Positions 17,451-26,168 of a stretch of 64,000 nt of DNA are shown in pieces (the stretch's first letter is position 1; each line of letters starts with the position of its first letter). Source of the DNA: Prosthecobacter debontii (GTDB taxonomy: Bacteria > Verrucomicrobiota > Verrucomicrobiia > Verrucomicrobiales > Akkermansiaceae); contig CAMCBV010000009.1 of assembly GCA_945873125.1 (NCBI GenBank), positions 19,886-83,885 on the forward strand, written 5' to 3'. The notes under the pieces are model-generated. The model saw nothing but the letters and a program-made list of their open reading frames with translations. It was not told the DNA's origin and did not search any database. The position numbers were made by a program, and so were the translations under genes.

Positions 17451-18362
17451 ATGTATCTTTCCGTCACCGAGAAACACGATCGATTGGACGCTTACCTCGC
17501 CAATCAGATCCAAGATCTTTCCCGTTCAAGAATTCAAGATCTCATCCGCGAGCACTACATCCTGCTCAATGGAAAGCCTGCAAAACCACGCGATGCCATT
17601 TCACCGGGCGATGAAATTTCGATCGTGATCCCAGAGGCGGTGCCTGATATCGCTAGTGCCCAGGACATTGCACTCGATATCCTGTTCGAAGACGAACACC
17701 TCATCGTTCTTCACAAAGCTCACGGCATGGTCGTTCACCCCGCTCCAGGAAATCCCGATGGCACCCTCGTCAACGCTCTACTCCATCATTGCAAAGGCAA
17801 GCTCTCCGGCATCGGCGGCGTCGAGCGACCCGGCATTGTGCATCGCCTTGACAAGGATACCTCCGGCTGTCTTGTCGTCGCCAAAACCGACCCAGCACAC
17901 CAAGGCCTCGCCAACCAGTTTTCCGAGCGCTCGACGATGGAAAAAATTTACCTCGCCGTAACCAACGGCATTCCGCTTAAACCCAAGGACACGATTTTCA
18001 CCCATATCGGCCGGCATCCGGTGAATCGCCAAAAAATGGCGGTCATCACCCCTCCCGCCGGCAAAACGGCGATTACCGATTACGAAGTGATCGCCCCCGA
18101 TCAAGCCACCAAAACTGCCTTGGTTCTCTGCCACCTACATACCGGACGCACCCACCAAATCCGCGTCCATCTCCAACACATCGGCACCCCGATTCTTGGC
18201 GATCCCATTTACTCCAAAAAACATTCCCTCCCCACCCCCAGACTCCTCCTCCATGCTTGGAGGCTCTCCTTCAACCACCCGGTCACCGGAGAAAAACTCT
18301 CTTTCACAGCCCCACCTCCCCCAGATTTCGATCCCTGGCTACCGGAAAACTTTAAACTCTAA
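17451..18362 (+). CDS. RluA-family 23S rRNA pseudouridine synthase
   Basis: This 303-residue enzyme isomerises uridine in rRNA. It has an N-terminal S4 RNA-binding domain (about 10-60) and the catalytic motif HRLDKDTSG with catalytic Asp134. The later LHTGRTHQIRVH motif near 223-234 is typical of RluA/RluD. The S4 domain and length point to RluD, which modifies U1911, U1915 and U1917, but the exact target is inferred. It follows the ParA pair on the same strand by 73 bp. Confidence 0.88.
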   Translation: MYLSVTEKHDRLDAYLANQIQDLSRSRIQDLIREHYILLNGKPAKPRDAISPGDEISIVIPEAVPDIASAQDIALDILFEDEHLIVLHKAHGMVVHPAPGNPDGTLVNALLHHCKGKLSGIGGVERPGIVHRLDKDTSGCLVVAKTDPAHQGLANQFSERSTMEKIYLAVTNGIPLKPKDTIFTHIGRHPVNRQKMAVITPPAGKTAITDYEVIAPDQATKTALVLCHLHTGRTHQIRVHLQHIGTPILGDPIYSKKHSLPTPRLLLHAWRLSFNHPVTGEKLSFTAPPPPDFDPWLPENFKL

Positions 18363-18390
18363 GAATGAGTCATCAAACAGCCTCTCTTCA

Positions 18391-18420
18391 TTGAGATTTA
18401 GAGTTTAAAATTTAAAATTT
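18391..18420. repeat. AT-rich tttaaaattt phrase
   Basis: A run of overlapping gagattta / gtttaaaa / tttaaaattt words fills the gap between the convergent RluA-family gene and murI. The same phrase family recurs at 23879-23904, 25856-25892 and, in frame, inside mfd at 58505-58541. Confidence 0.45.
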
Positions 18421-19220
18421 CACCCAACGACGGCCCTATGAATCTTGCCCGTTGACCGTTTCAAGAAACGCCTTGCGAGTTCTTCAAACTGCTCTGAAAG
18501 GTCCGTCAGATAAATGGACAACTTGCCGTCTTCTTCTTGATCGCTGAGAAGATCGATTTTTTCTAACATGATTTTCAAATGCTCTGCACAAGTCGTCGCG
18601 GAATCCACCAAGCGCACATCCGACGGAAGCACCTCTTTCAAAACCGGAACCAACAGCGGATAATGCGTGCAGGCCAACATCAAAGTATCGATCCCTTTAT
18701 CGATCAGAGGTTGTAAATATTTTAACAACACTTGTTGAGTCACCTCTTCAGAAATCCAGTTTTCCTCAATCAACGGCACCAATAACGGCGCGGCGATCCC
18801 ATGGATCATTAACCCAGTCCGACGTGTCGCAAGAGCGTGCTGATAAACATGTGAACCGATCGTTCCACGCGTCGCGATAATCCCGATCCGCTCCGCTGTG
18901 GGATCAGCCAACGCGGCTTCAACACCTGGTAGAATCACTCCCATGATAGGAATTTCATATTTCTGCTGGAGTGATGGCAAAGCATGTGCCGTCGCGGTGT
19001 TGCACGCTACAACAATGGCCTTAACGCCCTTAGATAACAAAAAATTTACATCCTCATCCGCAAACTGCCGGATCGTCTCCGGGCTCTTCGACCCATATGG
19101 CAAGCGTGCCGTGTCACCTAAATAGATGACATCCTCATGCGGCAATAAATCCTGAACCGCCCGCACGACGGTCAACCCGCCGACTCCCGAATCAAAAAAT
19201 CCCAATGCTGCTTGCTTCAC
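18420..19220 (-). CDS. murI: Glutamate racemase
   Basis: MurI makes D-glutamate for peptidoglycan. The two catalytic cysteines are present, in VVACNTATA (about residue 73) and LACTHYPLL (about 184), together with the N-terminal FFDSGVGGLTVV. I placed the start at GTG 19220, just before KQAALGFFDSG as in other MurI proteins (266 residues). The frame stays open to TTG 19262, but no ribosome site marks either. It lies downstream of dgkA on the same strand. Confidence 0.93.
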   Translation of the reverse strand: MKQAALGFFDSGVGGLTVVRAVQDLLPHEDVIYLGDTARLPYGSKSPETIRQFADEDVNFLLSKGVKAIVVACNTATAHALPSLQQKYEIPIMGVILPGVEAALADPTAERIGIIATRGTIGSHVYQHALATRRTGLMIHGIAAPLLVPLIEENWISEEVTQQVLLKYLQPLIDKGIDTLMLACTHYPLLVPVLKEVLPSDVRLVDSATTCAEHLKIMLEKIDLLSDQEEDGKLSIYLTDLSEQFEELARRFLKRSTGKIHRAVVG

Positions 19221-19320
19221 GAGTCCGATTCTTATAGCTCCAAAAAAATCATCAATCACCAAAGCAGGAACTGGGACTAAAAATCAGGGATGACCGCCCA
19301 AGAGCCCATGGTGACAACTT

Positions 19321-19701
19321 TCAATTTTGGACCATCACCAGAATTTTGGGCAAATAGATGATGCATCCAACCGTTACCGCCCCGATCACCGAGATCAACA
19401 CGGCACCTGCCGCCACATCCTTGGCGTGCGCGATGACTGGATGAAAATCTTCGGTCGTAGCATCACATAAAAACTCAAAAGCCGTATTCATGGCTTCGGA
19501 CGCCCAAACCGAACTGATTGCCAATGCAATCCAACACCATTCCGCCGAAGCGAGGTTCAAGGCAAATCCCGCAACCACCGTCACTACCGTCGCAACCAGA
19601 TGAATCCACGCATTGTGCTGGGACCTGAGCATGTGGCGTATGCCTTGAATCGCGTATGTGAAACTGCGAACTCTACCGGTGAATTGAAAGGGACGGTTCA
19701 T
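19321..19701 (-). CDS. dgkA: Diacylglycerol/undecaprenol kinase family protein
   Basis: This is a 126-residue membrane protein with three hydrophobic helices and the DgkA motifs (WASEAMNTAFE near 58-68, and AHAKDVAAGAVLIS near 84-97). These small kinases phosphorylate diacylglycerol or, in many bacteria, undecaprenol. A clear AGGA site precedes the ATG. It follows the antiporter gene by 19 bp and precedes murI, so a link to envelope lipid carriers is plausible. Confidence 0.9.
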   Translation of the reverse strand: MNRPFQFTGRVRSFTYAIQGIRHMLRSQHNAWIHLVATVVTVVAGFALNLASAEWCWIALAISSVWASEAMNTAFEFLCDATTEDFHPVIAHAKDVAAGAVLISVIGAVTVGCIIYLPKILVMVQN

Positions 19702-19720
19702 GGATTTCCTTGGAATGGAT

Positions 19721-21292
19721 CTATTTCAAACGGTCATTGACTGACATCCAAGCCATAAAGGTATCAGCCGCAGCTTCCGAGTTCATGACTGGAATACCTC
19801 CGGCGGCTTTGACCCGCTGAGCATCTTCATTTTCAAAAACCCGGGCGATCACTGGCACACCGCGGACATGGCTCAAAACGGTCAAGGCATCGCCGACCCG
19901 TCTCATTGATGCAATGATAAGCTTCGCATCGCGCGCACCGGCTTTTTTCAAAACCTCCTCCTCTGCCCCGTCCCCACGAATAAACGCGATATTTTTGGCT
20001 GCCAGTGCACGGCAAACCGCCGCGTCATCATCGACCACGACGATCTCATCGCCCTGTGCCAACAACGGCTTTACCGTCCACATCCCTGCCGATCCAAAAC
20101 CGAGAATCAGCACGTGTCCTTTCGGCGTTTCAACAGGCTTACTCCTCTTTCTCAGGGGATGAAATGGCAACAGGAAATTAGCAACAGTTTCTCGGCCTAG
20201 CAGAGGAGTCATCACCATAGTCATGATCGTAGTCAGGGCTAAAACCGAAAATGTATCCGCACTTACATGACCAAGGAGCACCCCACTCAATCCAAGGAGC
20301 AGGGAATACTCACTCGTTTGTGCCAAGAGCAAACCCGTCTCGATCGCCGCTCGCGCATTGAGTCCCCGCCATTCCGCGACCCATGCAACCAATGGCGGAG
20401 TCACAACAATGACCACCAGAGAATAAACCCCCGCCTGCAACCAAAATTCCAAATCCGGAATACCGAGCAAAGCACCCAGGGCCACGAAGAACATCGCGTG
20501 GAAAAAATCGACCAGTGAAGACAACTGACCACGCACCAAGCCGTTAAGCGGAAACGCGGAAAATACAAAGCCTCCTGCGAACGCACCCGAGATGAGTGGC
20601 AGTTTCAGCCAGGAAGCCACACCCACAAATCCCAGCAACACCGCAATCAGCCAAAGCAACAAGTTCTCCTCATCGGGTTTGAATTTGAGAACCAATTTCG
20701 GAATCAAGAAACGTTGTGCGACCCAGGCTACAGAGCCCATTAGCAAGACTTCGAGAAGCCCCCTACCAACATTCCAAGCCCCGCCATCCACTCGGGAAAG
20801 CATGACAATCAACAAAACCAACGCCACATCCTGCAACAACAATACCCCCGTCACGACCCGCCCATAGGGCTCAAACATTGCCTTGCGAGTTTGCAAATGC
20901 CTTAGCACCACCAAGGTCGAACTCGCCGCTAACCCACCTCCGATATATATAGACTCCAGCGTTCCCACACCCATCCACTTCGCGCAGAGAAATCCGATGC
21001 CCAATGCGAAAAGAAACTGAACACCAGCCACCCAAACAACCGCCTTTCCAAATTTCCTGAAACGCTTGGGGTTAAGCTCAACTCCTGATGAAAACACCAG
21101 AAACACCAAGCCCAACTCGAGCAGGTTCATGGATCCGGCGCCGTTGCCTAAACTCAATTCTCTCGGAACCAGACCAGACAAACTCAGAGCCATTCCCGCT
21201 GCAATGAGCACGGGAAGCGATGGCAGACGAAAATACTTCGCCAATCCATAGGCTATCGCGGCAGCACCGAGCAATAAGGCAAAAAGATTCAT
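19721..21292 (-). CDS. CPA2-family cation:proton antiporter with RCK domain (YbaL/KefB-like)
   Basis: This 523-residue protein has an N-terminal Na/H-exchanger domain with about 12-13 membrane helices (residues 1-375) and a C-terminal cytoplasmic RCK/TrkA-N domain with the nucleotide-binding motif GFGSAG near 395. It likely exports K+ or Na+ in exchange for protons. It overlaps the upstream paralogue by 4 bp (ATGA). The RCK domain suggests gating by NAD(H) or a nucleotide. Confidence 0.88.
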   Translation of the reverse strand: MNLFALLLGAAAIAYGLAKYFRLPSLPVLIAAGMALSLSGLVPRELSLGNGAGSMNLLELGLVFLVFSSGVELNPKRFRKFGKAVVWVAGVQFLFALGIGFLCAKWMGVGTLESIYIGGGLAASSTLVVLRHLQTRKAMFEPYGRVVTGVLLLQDVALVLLIVMLSRVDGGAWNVGRGLLEVLLMGSVAWVAQRFLIPKLVLKFKPDEENLLLWLIAVLLGFVGVASWLKLPLISGAFAGGFVFSAFPLNGLVRGQLSSLVDFFHAMFFVALGALLGIPDLEFWLQAGVYSLVVIVVTPPLVAWVAEWRGLNARAAIETGLLLAQTSEYSLLLGLSGVLLGHVSADTFSVLALTTIMTMVMTPLLGRETVANFLLPFHPLRKRSKPVETPKGHVLILGFGSAGMWTVKPLLAQGDEIVVVDDDAAVCRALAAKNIAFIRGDGAEEEVLKKAGARDAKLIIASMRRVGDALTVLSHVRGVPVIARVFENEDAQRVKAAGGIPVMNSEAAADTFMAWMSVNDRLK

Positions 21293-22947
21293 TCAATCAC
21301 CCCTAACTCTTTCATCTTTTCCAGCTGCGCCTTTACCCCGTCGACTTTCGAGACCATCAGATAATCCGTTTCCAAATCCAATAAATTATCCACCACGGAT
21401 AGATCCACGACATGGATTGCACAGGGCACATTCACACTCTTCGCGCGATACGCGAGTAGGTCGTTCGTCTCCTCAATTTGTAGCGCGGAGACGATCAGTT
21501 TCGCGCGCGAATATCCCGCCTCCTCAAGCACCGAAAGATATCCGACACTTCCTAATAAGGACCGGCCTGGCAACCCCTCGAGTTTGGCGGGATCCGTGTC
21601 CACGGCCAAAACGTCCTCGCCTTTCCCAACCAAACGCCGCACCAATGACCTGCCCAAGGTATTCATACCGACCACAATTACATGCCCCTCCAAATGCTCA
21701 CCCGCATGCACGATCCGGTCCGTCACCTCAGGCTTGCCATCGAGAAATTTCCATCTAAGCAAACCCGCCTTCAGCACCCACGCGAATACCCCATGGTTGT
21801 GGATAATCACATAAGACGAAACCGCAATTGTCACCACCCCGACCAAAGCTGAAACTAAAAGGATTTCCGCACCGATCAAACCGTTGCTCATGGCCAGCCC
21901 AGCGAGAATAAATGAGAACTCACTGGTCTGAGCCAAGGTCACACCTGTTAGAAAAGACGTCTTACGGCCGTATCCCAGCCAACCTAGAATCCCGAGAAAC
22001 AACAAGGGCTTCACAAGCAAGACAAAGGCGGAAAAACCAAACACCGCACCCAAGTGAGCGCTCGCACCAGTCAAATCCATCCGTATTCCCAGCGTCACGA
22101 AAAACACCGCGATGAAAAAATTCATCAAGGGATGCACCCTGCTGCGCAGGTCTTCGTTATAGGGAAGTTGCGCCAAACTCATGCCCGCAAGAAACGCTCC
22201 TACCTCCACGGATAGCTCGAAATGATGAGCGCACAAAACCATCAGAAAACACCAGGAAAGCGCCCAGATCAATAACACATCCGGCGACCTCGCCGCCCAT
22301 TTGAACGCTCTTGGTAACAGGTATTTCGAGGCAACCATGGCCACGACAAGCAATACCACCATGCCACCAAATGCTTTGAGCAGTCCCTTTCCCACCACCG
22401 CGATGTCCATGCTCCCGGCATCACCTGAAAATCCCGCTAAAAAAGTCAGCAGCATGATTACCACTACATCCTGAACCAACAAAACCCCCAGCCCGATCCG
22501 ACCATACAAACTTTCAATCTCACCTTTAACCTCTAACAATTTCACCACCACCACCGTGCTGCTGAATGTCAGCGCCAAAGCCAAAAACAAACCCTGCACC
22601 AGTCCGAAACGCATCGCTTTGGCCAAAAGAAAACCAAGTCCCGCCGTCAAAACAACCTGCATGAATCCGGCAATCAAGGCCACCTTTCCCACATCGCGCA
22701 CTTTTCTCATGCTGAGCTCCAGTCCGACCAGAAACAGCAGCAAGGCAATTCCCATCTCGGAAACAAGATCCAAACCTTGCTCAACCGCCACCCAACCCAA
22801 CACCGGTCCAATCAAAATTCCACATACCATATAAACCGCAATCGCCGGCATGCGTAACATCCGCCCAGCCATCACCATCACCGCAGCACAGATCGCAATA
22901 ATTCCCAAACTCTGTAAAAATCCGATTCCTGCCATAAACCATGACAT
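21289..22947 (-). CDS. CPA2-family cation:proton antiporter with RCK domain
   Basis: This 552-residue paralogue of the next gene has the same layout: a membrane domain (to about residue 395), then an RCK/TrkA-N domain. Its dinucleotide motif reads GMNTLG instead of GxGxxG, so nucleotide binding may differ from that of its partner. The ATG at 22947 is followed by an in-frame ATG at 22935. The 4-bp overlap means both antiporters are made from one transcript and may form a heteromer. Confidence 0.87.
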   Translation of the reverse strand: MSWFMAGIGFLQSLGIIAICAAVMVMAGRMLRMPAIAVYMVCGILIGPVLGWVAVEQGLDLVSEMGIALLLFLVGLELSMRKVRDVGKVALIAGFMQVVLTAGLGFLLAKAMRFGLVQGLFLALALTFSSTVVVVKLLEVKGEIESLYGRIGLGVLLVQDVVVIMLLTFLAGFSGDAGSMDIAVVGKGLLKAFGGMVVLLVVAMVASKYLLPRAFKWAARSPDVLLIWALSWCFLMVLCAHHFELSVEVGAFLAGMSLAQLPYNEDLRSRVHPLMNFFIAVFFVTLGIRMDLTGASAHLGAVFGFSAFVLLVKPLLFLGILGWLGYGRKTSFLTGVTLAQTSEFSFILAGLAMSNGLIGAEILLVSALVGVVTIAVSSYVIIHNHGVFAWVLKAGLLRWKFLDGKPEVTDRIVHAGEHLEGHVIVVGMNTLGRSLVRRLVGKGEDVLAVDTDPAKLEGLPGRSLLGSVGYLSVLEEAGYSRAKLIVSALQIEETNDLLAYRAKSVNVPCAIHVVDLSVVDNLLDLETDYLMVSKVDGVKAQLEKMKELGVIE

Positions 22948-23128
22948 AGTTAGAGGATGGAACGGATCACGTCGAGAAAAGAGCCTTCAATTTCAATATT
23001 CGATTTTTTTTACGGCTACTGAATCACGACTGGCGATACCAAGACAGGATTGGGGTTGTAGCTACGGAATGTCATCTGAACCAACCGACTGGCAGGGGTT
23101 GCACTTCACTCTTGATCCTGAGATTGAA

Positions 23129-23551
23129 TTATTTGATGTAATATCCAGATACACGCCATATTCCATCAGCTTTCATCGGTGTAACTGTCTCAACCGATTC
23201 ACGCTTATCTGTAAATGATGTCTTGAACTGAATGACGACATACTCGCCATCGGGCGCGCCAGGAAGTGAAGTCTTATACATCACAGAGCTTAATTCTCGT
23301 GATTTCAGCACACCAAACGGCTTCCGAGCTGACGCAACCATCTCTGACCACTGCTCCTCTTTCACTTTATCCTTAAAAAATGGCGCAGCCTCCTGCCAGC
23401 TTTTCTTGTATTCTTTAGAATCAACCAACGCCAGCCACGACTTGGCGGCGGTAACAGCTGCATCAGTCTTCTCATCAGCTTGTGCGGTGGCTGCGAATAT
23501 TCCGAGCCCGCATACAAGTACTGCAGTCTTAATCATTGTTGATGTTTTCAT
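23129..23551 (-). CDS. Secreted DUF4019 protein
   Basis: This small exported protein has a signal peptide (cleavage after AQA) and a DUF4019 domain (AAKSWLALVDSKEYKKSW, then WRVSGYYIK at the end). DUF4019 proteins are small periplasmic proteins of unknown function. I chose ATG 23551 (140 residues) because it places the signal peptide at the start; the frame is open to 23587. Confidence 0.8.
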   Translation of the reverse strand: MKTSTMIKTAVLVCGLGIFAATAQADEKTDAAVTAAKSWLALVDSKEYKKSWQEAAPFFKDKVKEEQWSEMVASARKPFGVLKSRELSSVMYKTSLPGAPDGEYVVIQFKTSFTDKRESVETVTPMKADGIWRVSGYYIK

Positions 23552-23587
23552 GAGGTTGATTTGGCTGGTTGGCTTCATTGTTAGCAT

Positions 23588-23921
23588 ACAGCTTTATTAT
23601 TATGACTTAGGCACCCTATATTCAGCGAATGCCAAATCCAAATCTGATAGAAAAGTCTTTTATTTGAAAAGGATTATTCCAGCTGGCGTATGTAGAACCA
23701 GCTCCTTTAACACGATTTTAGCTCCAGCATCAAACCTCATCATGCTCTCTCCGTTTTACGCGGCGGTTTTATCAAAACCGCCCTACCATTGATTCCCTAC
23801 CTCTTATTTCTCTTTATTCCATTGAGAACTTACTTCGAAGATCCTGAGCTTCTTGGGACGACCCATCGCTTCCTTGGAATTTGAACTTTGAACTTTAAAC
23901 TTTACCGCTCATCGTCCCCAC
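23588..23921. other. Intergenic region before rph
   Basis: No gene is visible here. The only structure is the AT-rich repeated phrase ttgaactttgaactttaaac at 23879-23904, just before the rph start. The rest is unstructured, non-repetitive sequence. Confidence 0.6.
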
Positions 23922-24710
23922 ATGACTCGCCCCGACGCCCGCGCCACCGACCAGCTCCGCCCGATTTCCTTTCACCCAAATGTCGCCCCTAACGCCACCG
24001 GCTCCGTACTCGTCAACTTCGGCAATACCCGCGTGATCTGCTCTGCAACGGTTGAAGAAGGAATTCCTGGCTGGATGCGTTACCAAAAAGTCTCCGGTGG
24101 CTGGCTCACCGCGGAATACTCGATGCTCCCTTATTCCACCCATGATCGCAAAGCGCGCGACATTTCTCGTGGCAAACTCGACGGTCGCTCCTCGGAAATC
24201 CAACGCCTCATCGGCCGCTCGATGCGCGCGGTGGTCGATCTCCAAAAAATCGGCCAACGCACGATCTGGATCGACTGCGATGTCCTGCAAGCCGATGGAG
24301 GAACCCGCACCGCATCGGTCACCGGTGCCTGTGTCGCCACTGCGATCGCCTTCAACCGCATGATGGCCGAGGGGAAAATCAAGGATTTCCCGCTCAAAAA
24401 ACTCGTCGCCGCCGTTTCTGCCGGAATTTTCGAGGATACTGCCGTACTCGATCTCAATTACCTCGAAGACAAAGCCGCTACGGTCGATTTCAACATCGTC
24501 ATGACCGAGTCGCTGGAATTCGTCGAGGTCCAGGGCTCCGGCGAGGAGGCCGTTTTCACCAACAACCAAATGACTGATATGATCGGTCTCGCACAAAAGG
24601 GTATTTCGGAGATTTTCTCCCTCCAGAAACTCGCCATTCTCAATGCAGACAAGGCCGAGCCATTGGATTTCGCTTCTCTGATCGGTAAGTTTTCTCAAAA
24701 ATCCCAGTGA
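23922..24710 (+). CDS. rph: Ribonuclease PH
   Basis: RNase PH trims the 3' ends of tRNA precursors by phosphorolysis. The 262-residue protein shows the family block from GSVLVNFGNTRVICSATVEE through GWLTAEYSMLPYSTHDR (to about residue 80) and the active-site segment GGTRTASVTGACVA near 126-139. It is about 20 residues longer than usual at the C-terminus. It is followed after 40 bp by the FGE-like gene on the same strand. Confidence 0.95.
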   Translation: MTRPDARATDQLRPISFHPNVAPNATGSVLVNFGNTRVICSATVEEGIPGWMRYQKVSGGWLTAEYSMLPYSTHDRKARDISRGKLDGRSSEIQRLIGRSMRAVVDLQKIGQRTIWIDCDVLQADGGTRTASVTGACVATAIAFNRMMAEGKIKDFPLKKLVAAVSAGIFEDTAVLDLNYLEDKAATVDFNIVMTESLEFVEVQGSGEEAVFTNNQMTDMIGLAQKGISEIFSLQKLAILNADKAEPLDFASLIGKFSQKSQ

Positions 24711-24750
24711 ATACCCGCAAGTTTTCCCCAATCATCACGTATTCCCAACC

Positions 24751-25857
24751 ATGAAACGCTTTTTCCTTTTTATCCCTCTTTTCCCCTGCCTCACGCTCGG
24801 TGCGGAAGAACTTCCCAATCCCAATCTACTGCCTACCACCAAGGCGATTCGCGAAATCATCCTCGCCAAACAGAAAGACGAGAAGGCAAAGCTCGAAGCT
24901 TATACCCAAACCATTCCTCTCGCCGAAGGCTCGAAAATCGACCTCATTCCCATCCCCGCCGGAAAATTCAAAATCGGCTCCAATCCTGCCTCTCCAAACC
25001 ATAAACCCGACGAGGCCCCACAAAAGGAAATCGCCATTCCATCTTTCTGGATGGCAAAGCTGGAGACGACTTGGGATATCTACCGCCCTTTCATGGAAAA
25101 CGGTAAAGCCCGTAACAAAGACGGCACTCTAAATCGCGATGCCGACATGACGACATCCGAAGCACCCGATCTTAAAGACGGCGAAACCTTGATCGATACC
25201 GTGACCCAACCCACACCGCCCTATATTCCCATGCATTTCTCCATGGGCGATGGTTACTCAAAAGATTACCCGGCTGTCGGAATCACCTTTCATGCCGCCA
25301 ATAAATTCTGCGAATGGCTCTCGGGACAAACCGGCCACTTTTACCGCCTCCCGACCGAAGCCGAGTGGGAATACGCCTGCCGTGCAGGAACCACCACGGA
25401 CTATTCCTTTGGTGACGATGTGAGCAAACTCGGCGAATACGCATGGTTCGCCGATAATTCCGAATTTCAGTATCAAAAAGTCGGCACGAAAAAACCCAAC
25501 CCATGGGGCCTTTACGACATGCACGGCAACGCTGCCGAGCTAACCCTCGATCACTATGCCGCCGACACTTACGGAAAGATCAAAGATGGTGCGATGAACC
25601 CTTGGCTATCCGGCCAAAACCGCTACCCCACCATCCATCGCGGCGGCCACTGGGACGCGGATGCCAAAGCACTGCGCTCCGCGGCGCGCGGACAGACTTC
25701 CGCCGAACTCAAATCCCTCGACCCCCAGATTCCCAAATCACTCTGGTATTTTACCAACGCCTCATGGCTCGGCTTCCGTGTGGTGAGACCCCTGGAACTC
25801 CCAACGCTCGAGGAAATGCACAAAGCATGGAATCAAGGACCGGGGCCGACCGAATGA
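24751..25857 (+). CDS. Secreted SUMF1/FGE-like domain protein, probably non-catalytic
   Basis: This 368-residue protein has a signal peptide (cleavage after LGA near residue 18) and a formylglycine-generating-enzyme-like domain from about residue 55 (IPAGKFKIGS ... LPTEAEWEYACRAGT ... NPWGLYDMHGNAAEL ... FRVVRP). The cysteine pair of true aerobic FGEs, in the late RGGSW segment, is absent: that segment reads RGGHWDADAKALRSAARG. It is therefore probably a ligand-binding or structural member, common in this phylum, and not the sulfatase maturase. Confidence 0.85.
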   Translation: MKRFFLFIPLFPCLTLGAEELPNPNLLPTTKAIREIILAKQKDEKAKLEAYTQTIPLAEGSKIDLIPIPAGKFKIGSNPASPNHKPDEAPQKEIAIPSFWMAKLETTWDIYRPFMENGKARNKDGTLNRDADMTTSEAPDLKDGETLIDTVTQPTPPYIPMHFSMGDGYSKDYPAVGITFHAANKFCEWLSGQTGHFYRLPTEAEWEYACRAGTTTDYSFGDDVSKLGEYAWFADNSEFQYQKVGTKKPNPWGLYDMHGNAAELTLDHYAADTYGKIKDGAMNPWLSGQNRYPTIHRGGHWDADAKALRSAARGQTSAELKSLDPQIPKSLWYFTNASWLGFRVVRPLELPTLEEMHKAWNQGPGPTE

Positions 25858-26168
25858 GTTTAAATCTCTAAATTTTAAACTCTAAACTTCAAGACCGAGA
25901 GGAGCAGTCCCGACAAATTCGGAGCAGACAGCCGCGCAAAGCAAAGAACGAAGATTTCCTGGATGGTTAATTGACTTCACGCTTCGCGTTGCGTCCTCGG
26001 CGCCTCAACATCGGGCTGTAGGATGGCGACCAAGCTATCATTATCGGATTTTTAGAAGCGGTTTCATACTCAAAACAGAAAGCCCACCTCGATCACTCAA
26101 GGTGGGCTTTTACGTAATGATTTTTTAACTTATGCGGTTTTCTTGAAAAAACCTGGCAGCGTTTCTTA
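25856..26168. other. Intergenic region between convergent genes
   Basis: It begins with the AT-rich phrase gagtttaaatctctaaattt (25856-25892), continues with about 180 bp with no coding potential containing AAGCGAAG/CTTCGC-type words, and ends with the terminator at 26079-26110. Confidence 0.6.
26079..26110. terminator. Intergenic terminator hairpin
   Basis: A perfect 11-bp stem, AAAGCCCACCT (26079-26089) with AGGTGGGCTTT (26100-26110), and a 10-base loop lies between the convergent FGE-like and Gfo/Idh/MocA genes. Short T/A runs on both sides mean it can serve both strands. Confidence 0.85.

Noticed and set aside
23895..24731. 278-codon frame antisense to rph
   Set aside because: RNase PH on the plus strand has all motifs; the antisense frame is open only because of codon bias.
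24751..25857. Calling the FGE-like gene the sulfatase maturase
   Set aside because: The catalytic cysteine pair of aerobic FGE is not present in the late RGGSW-type segment.
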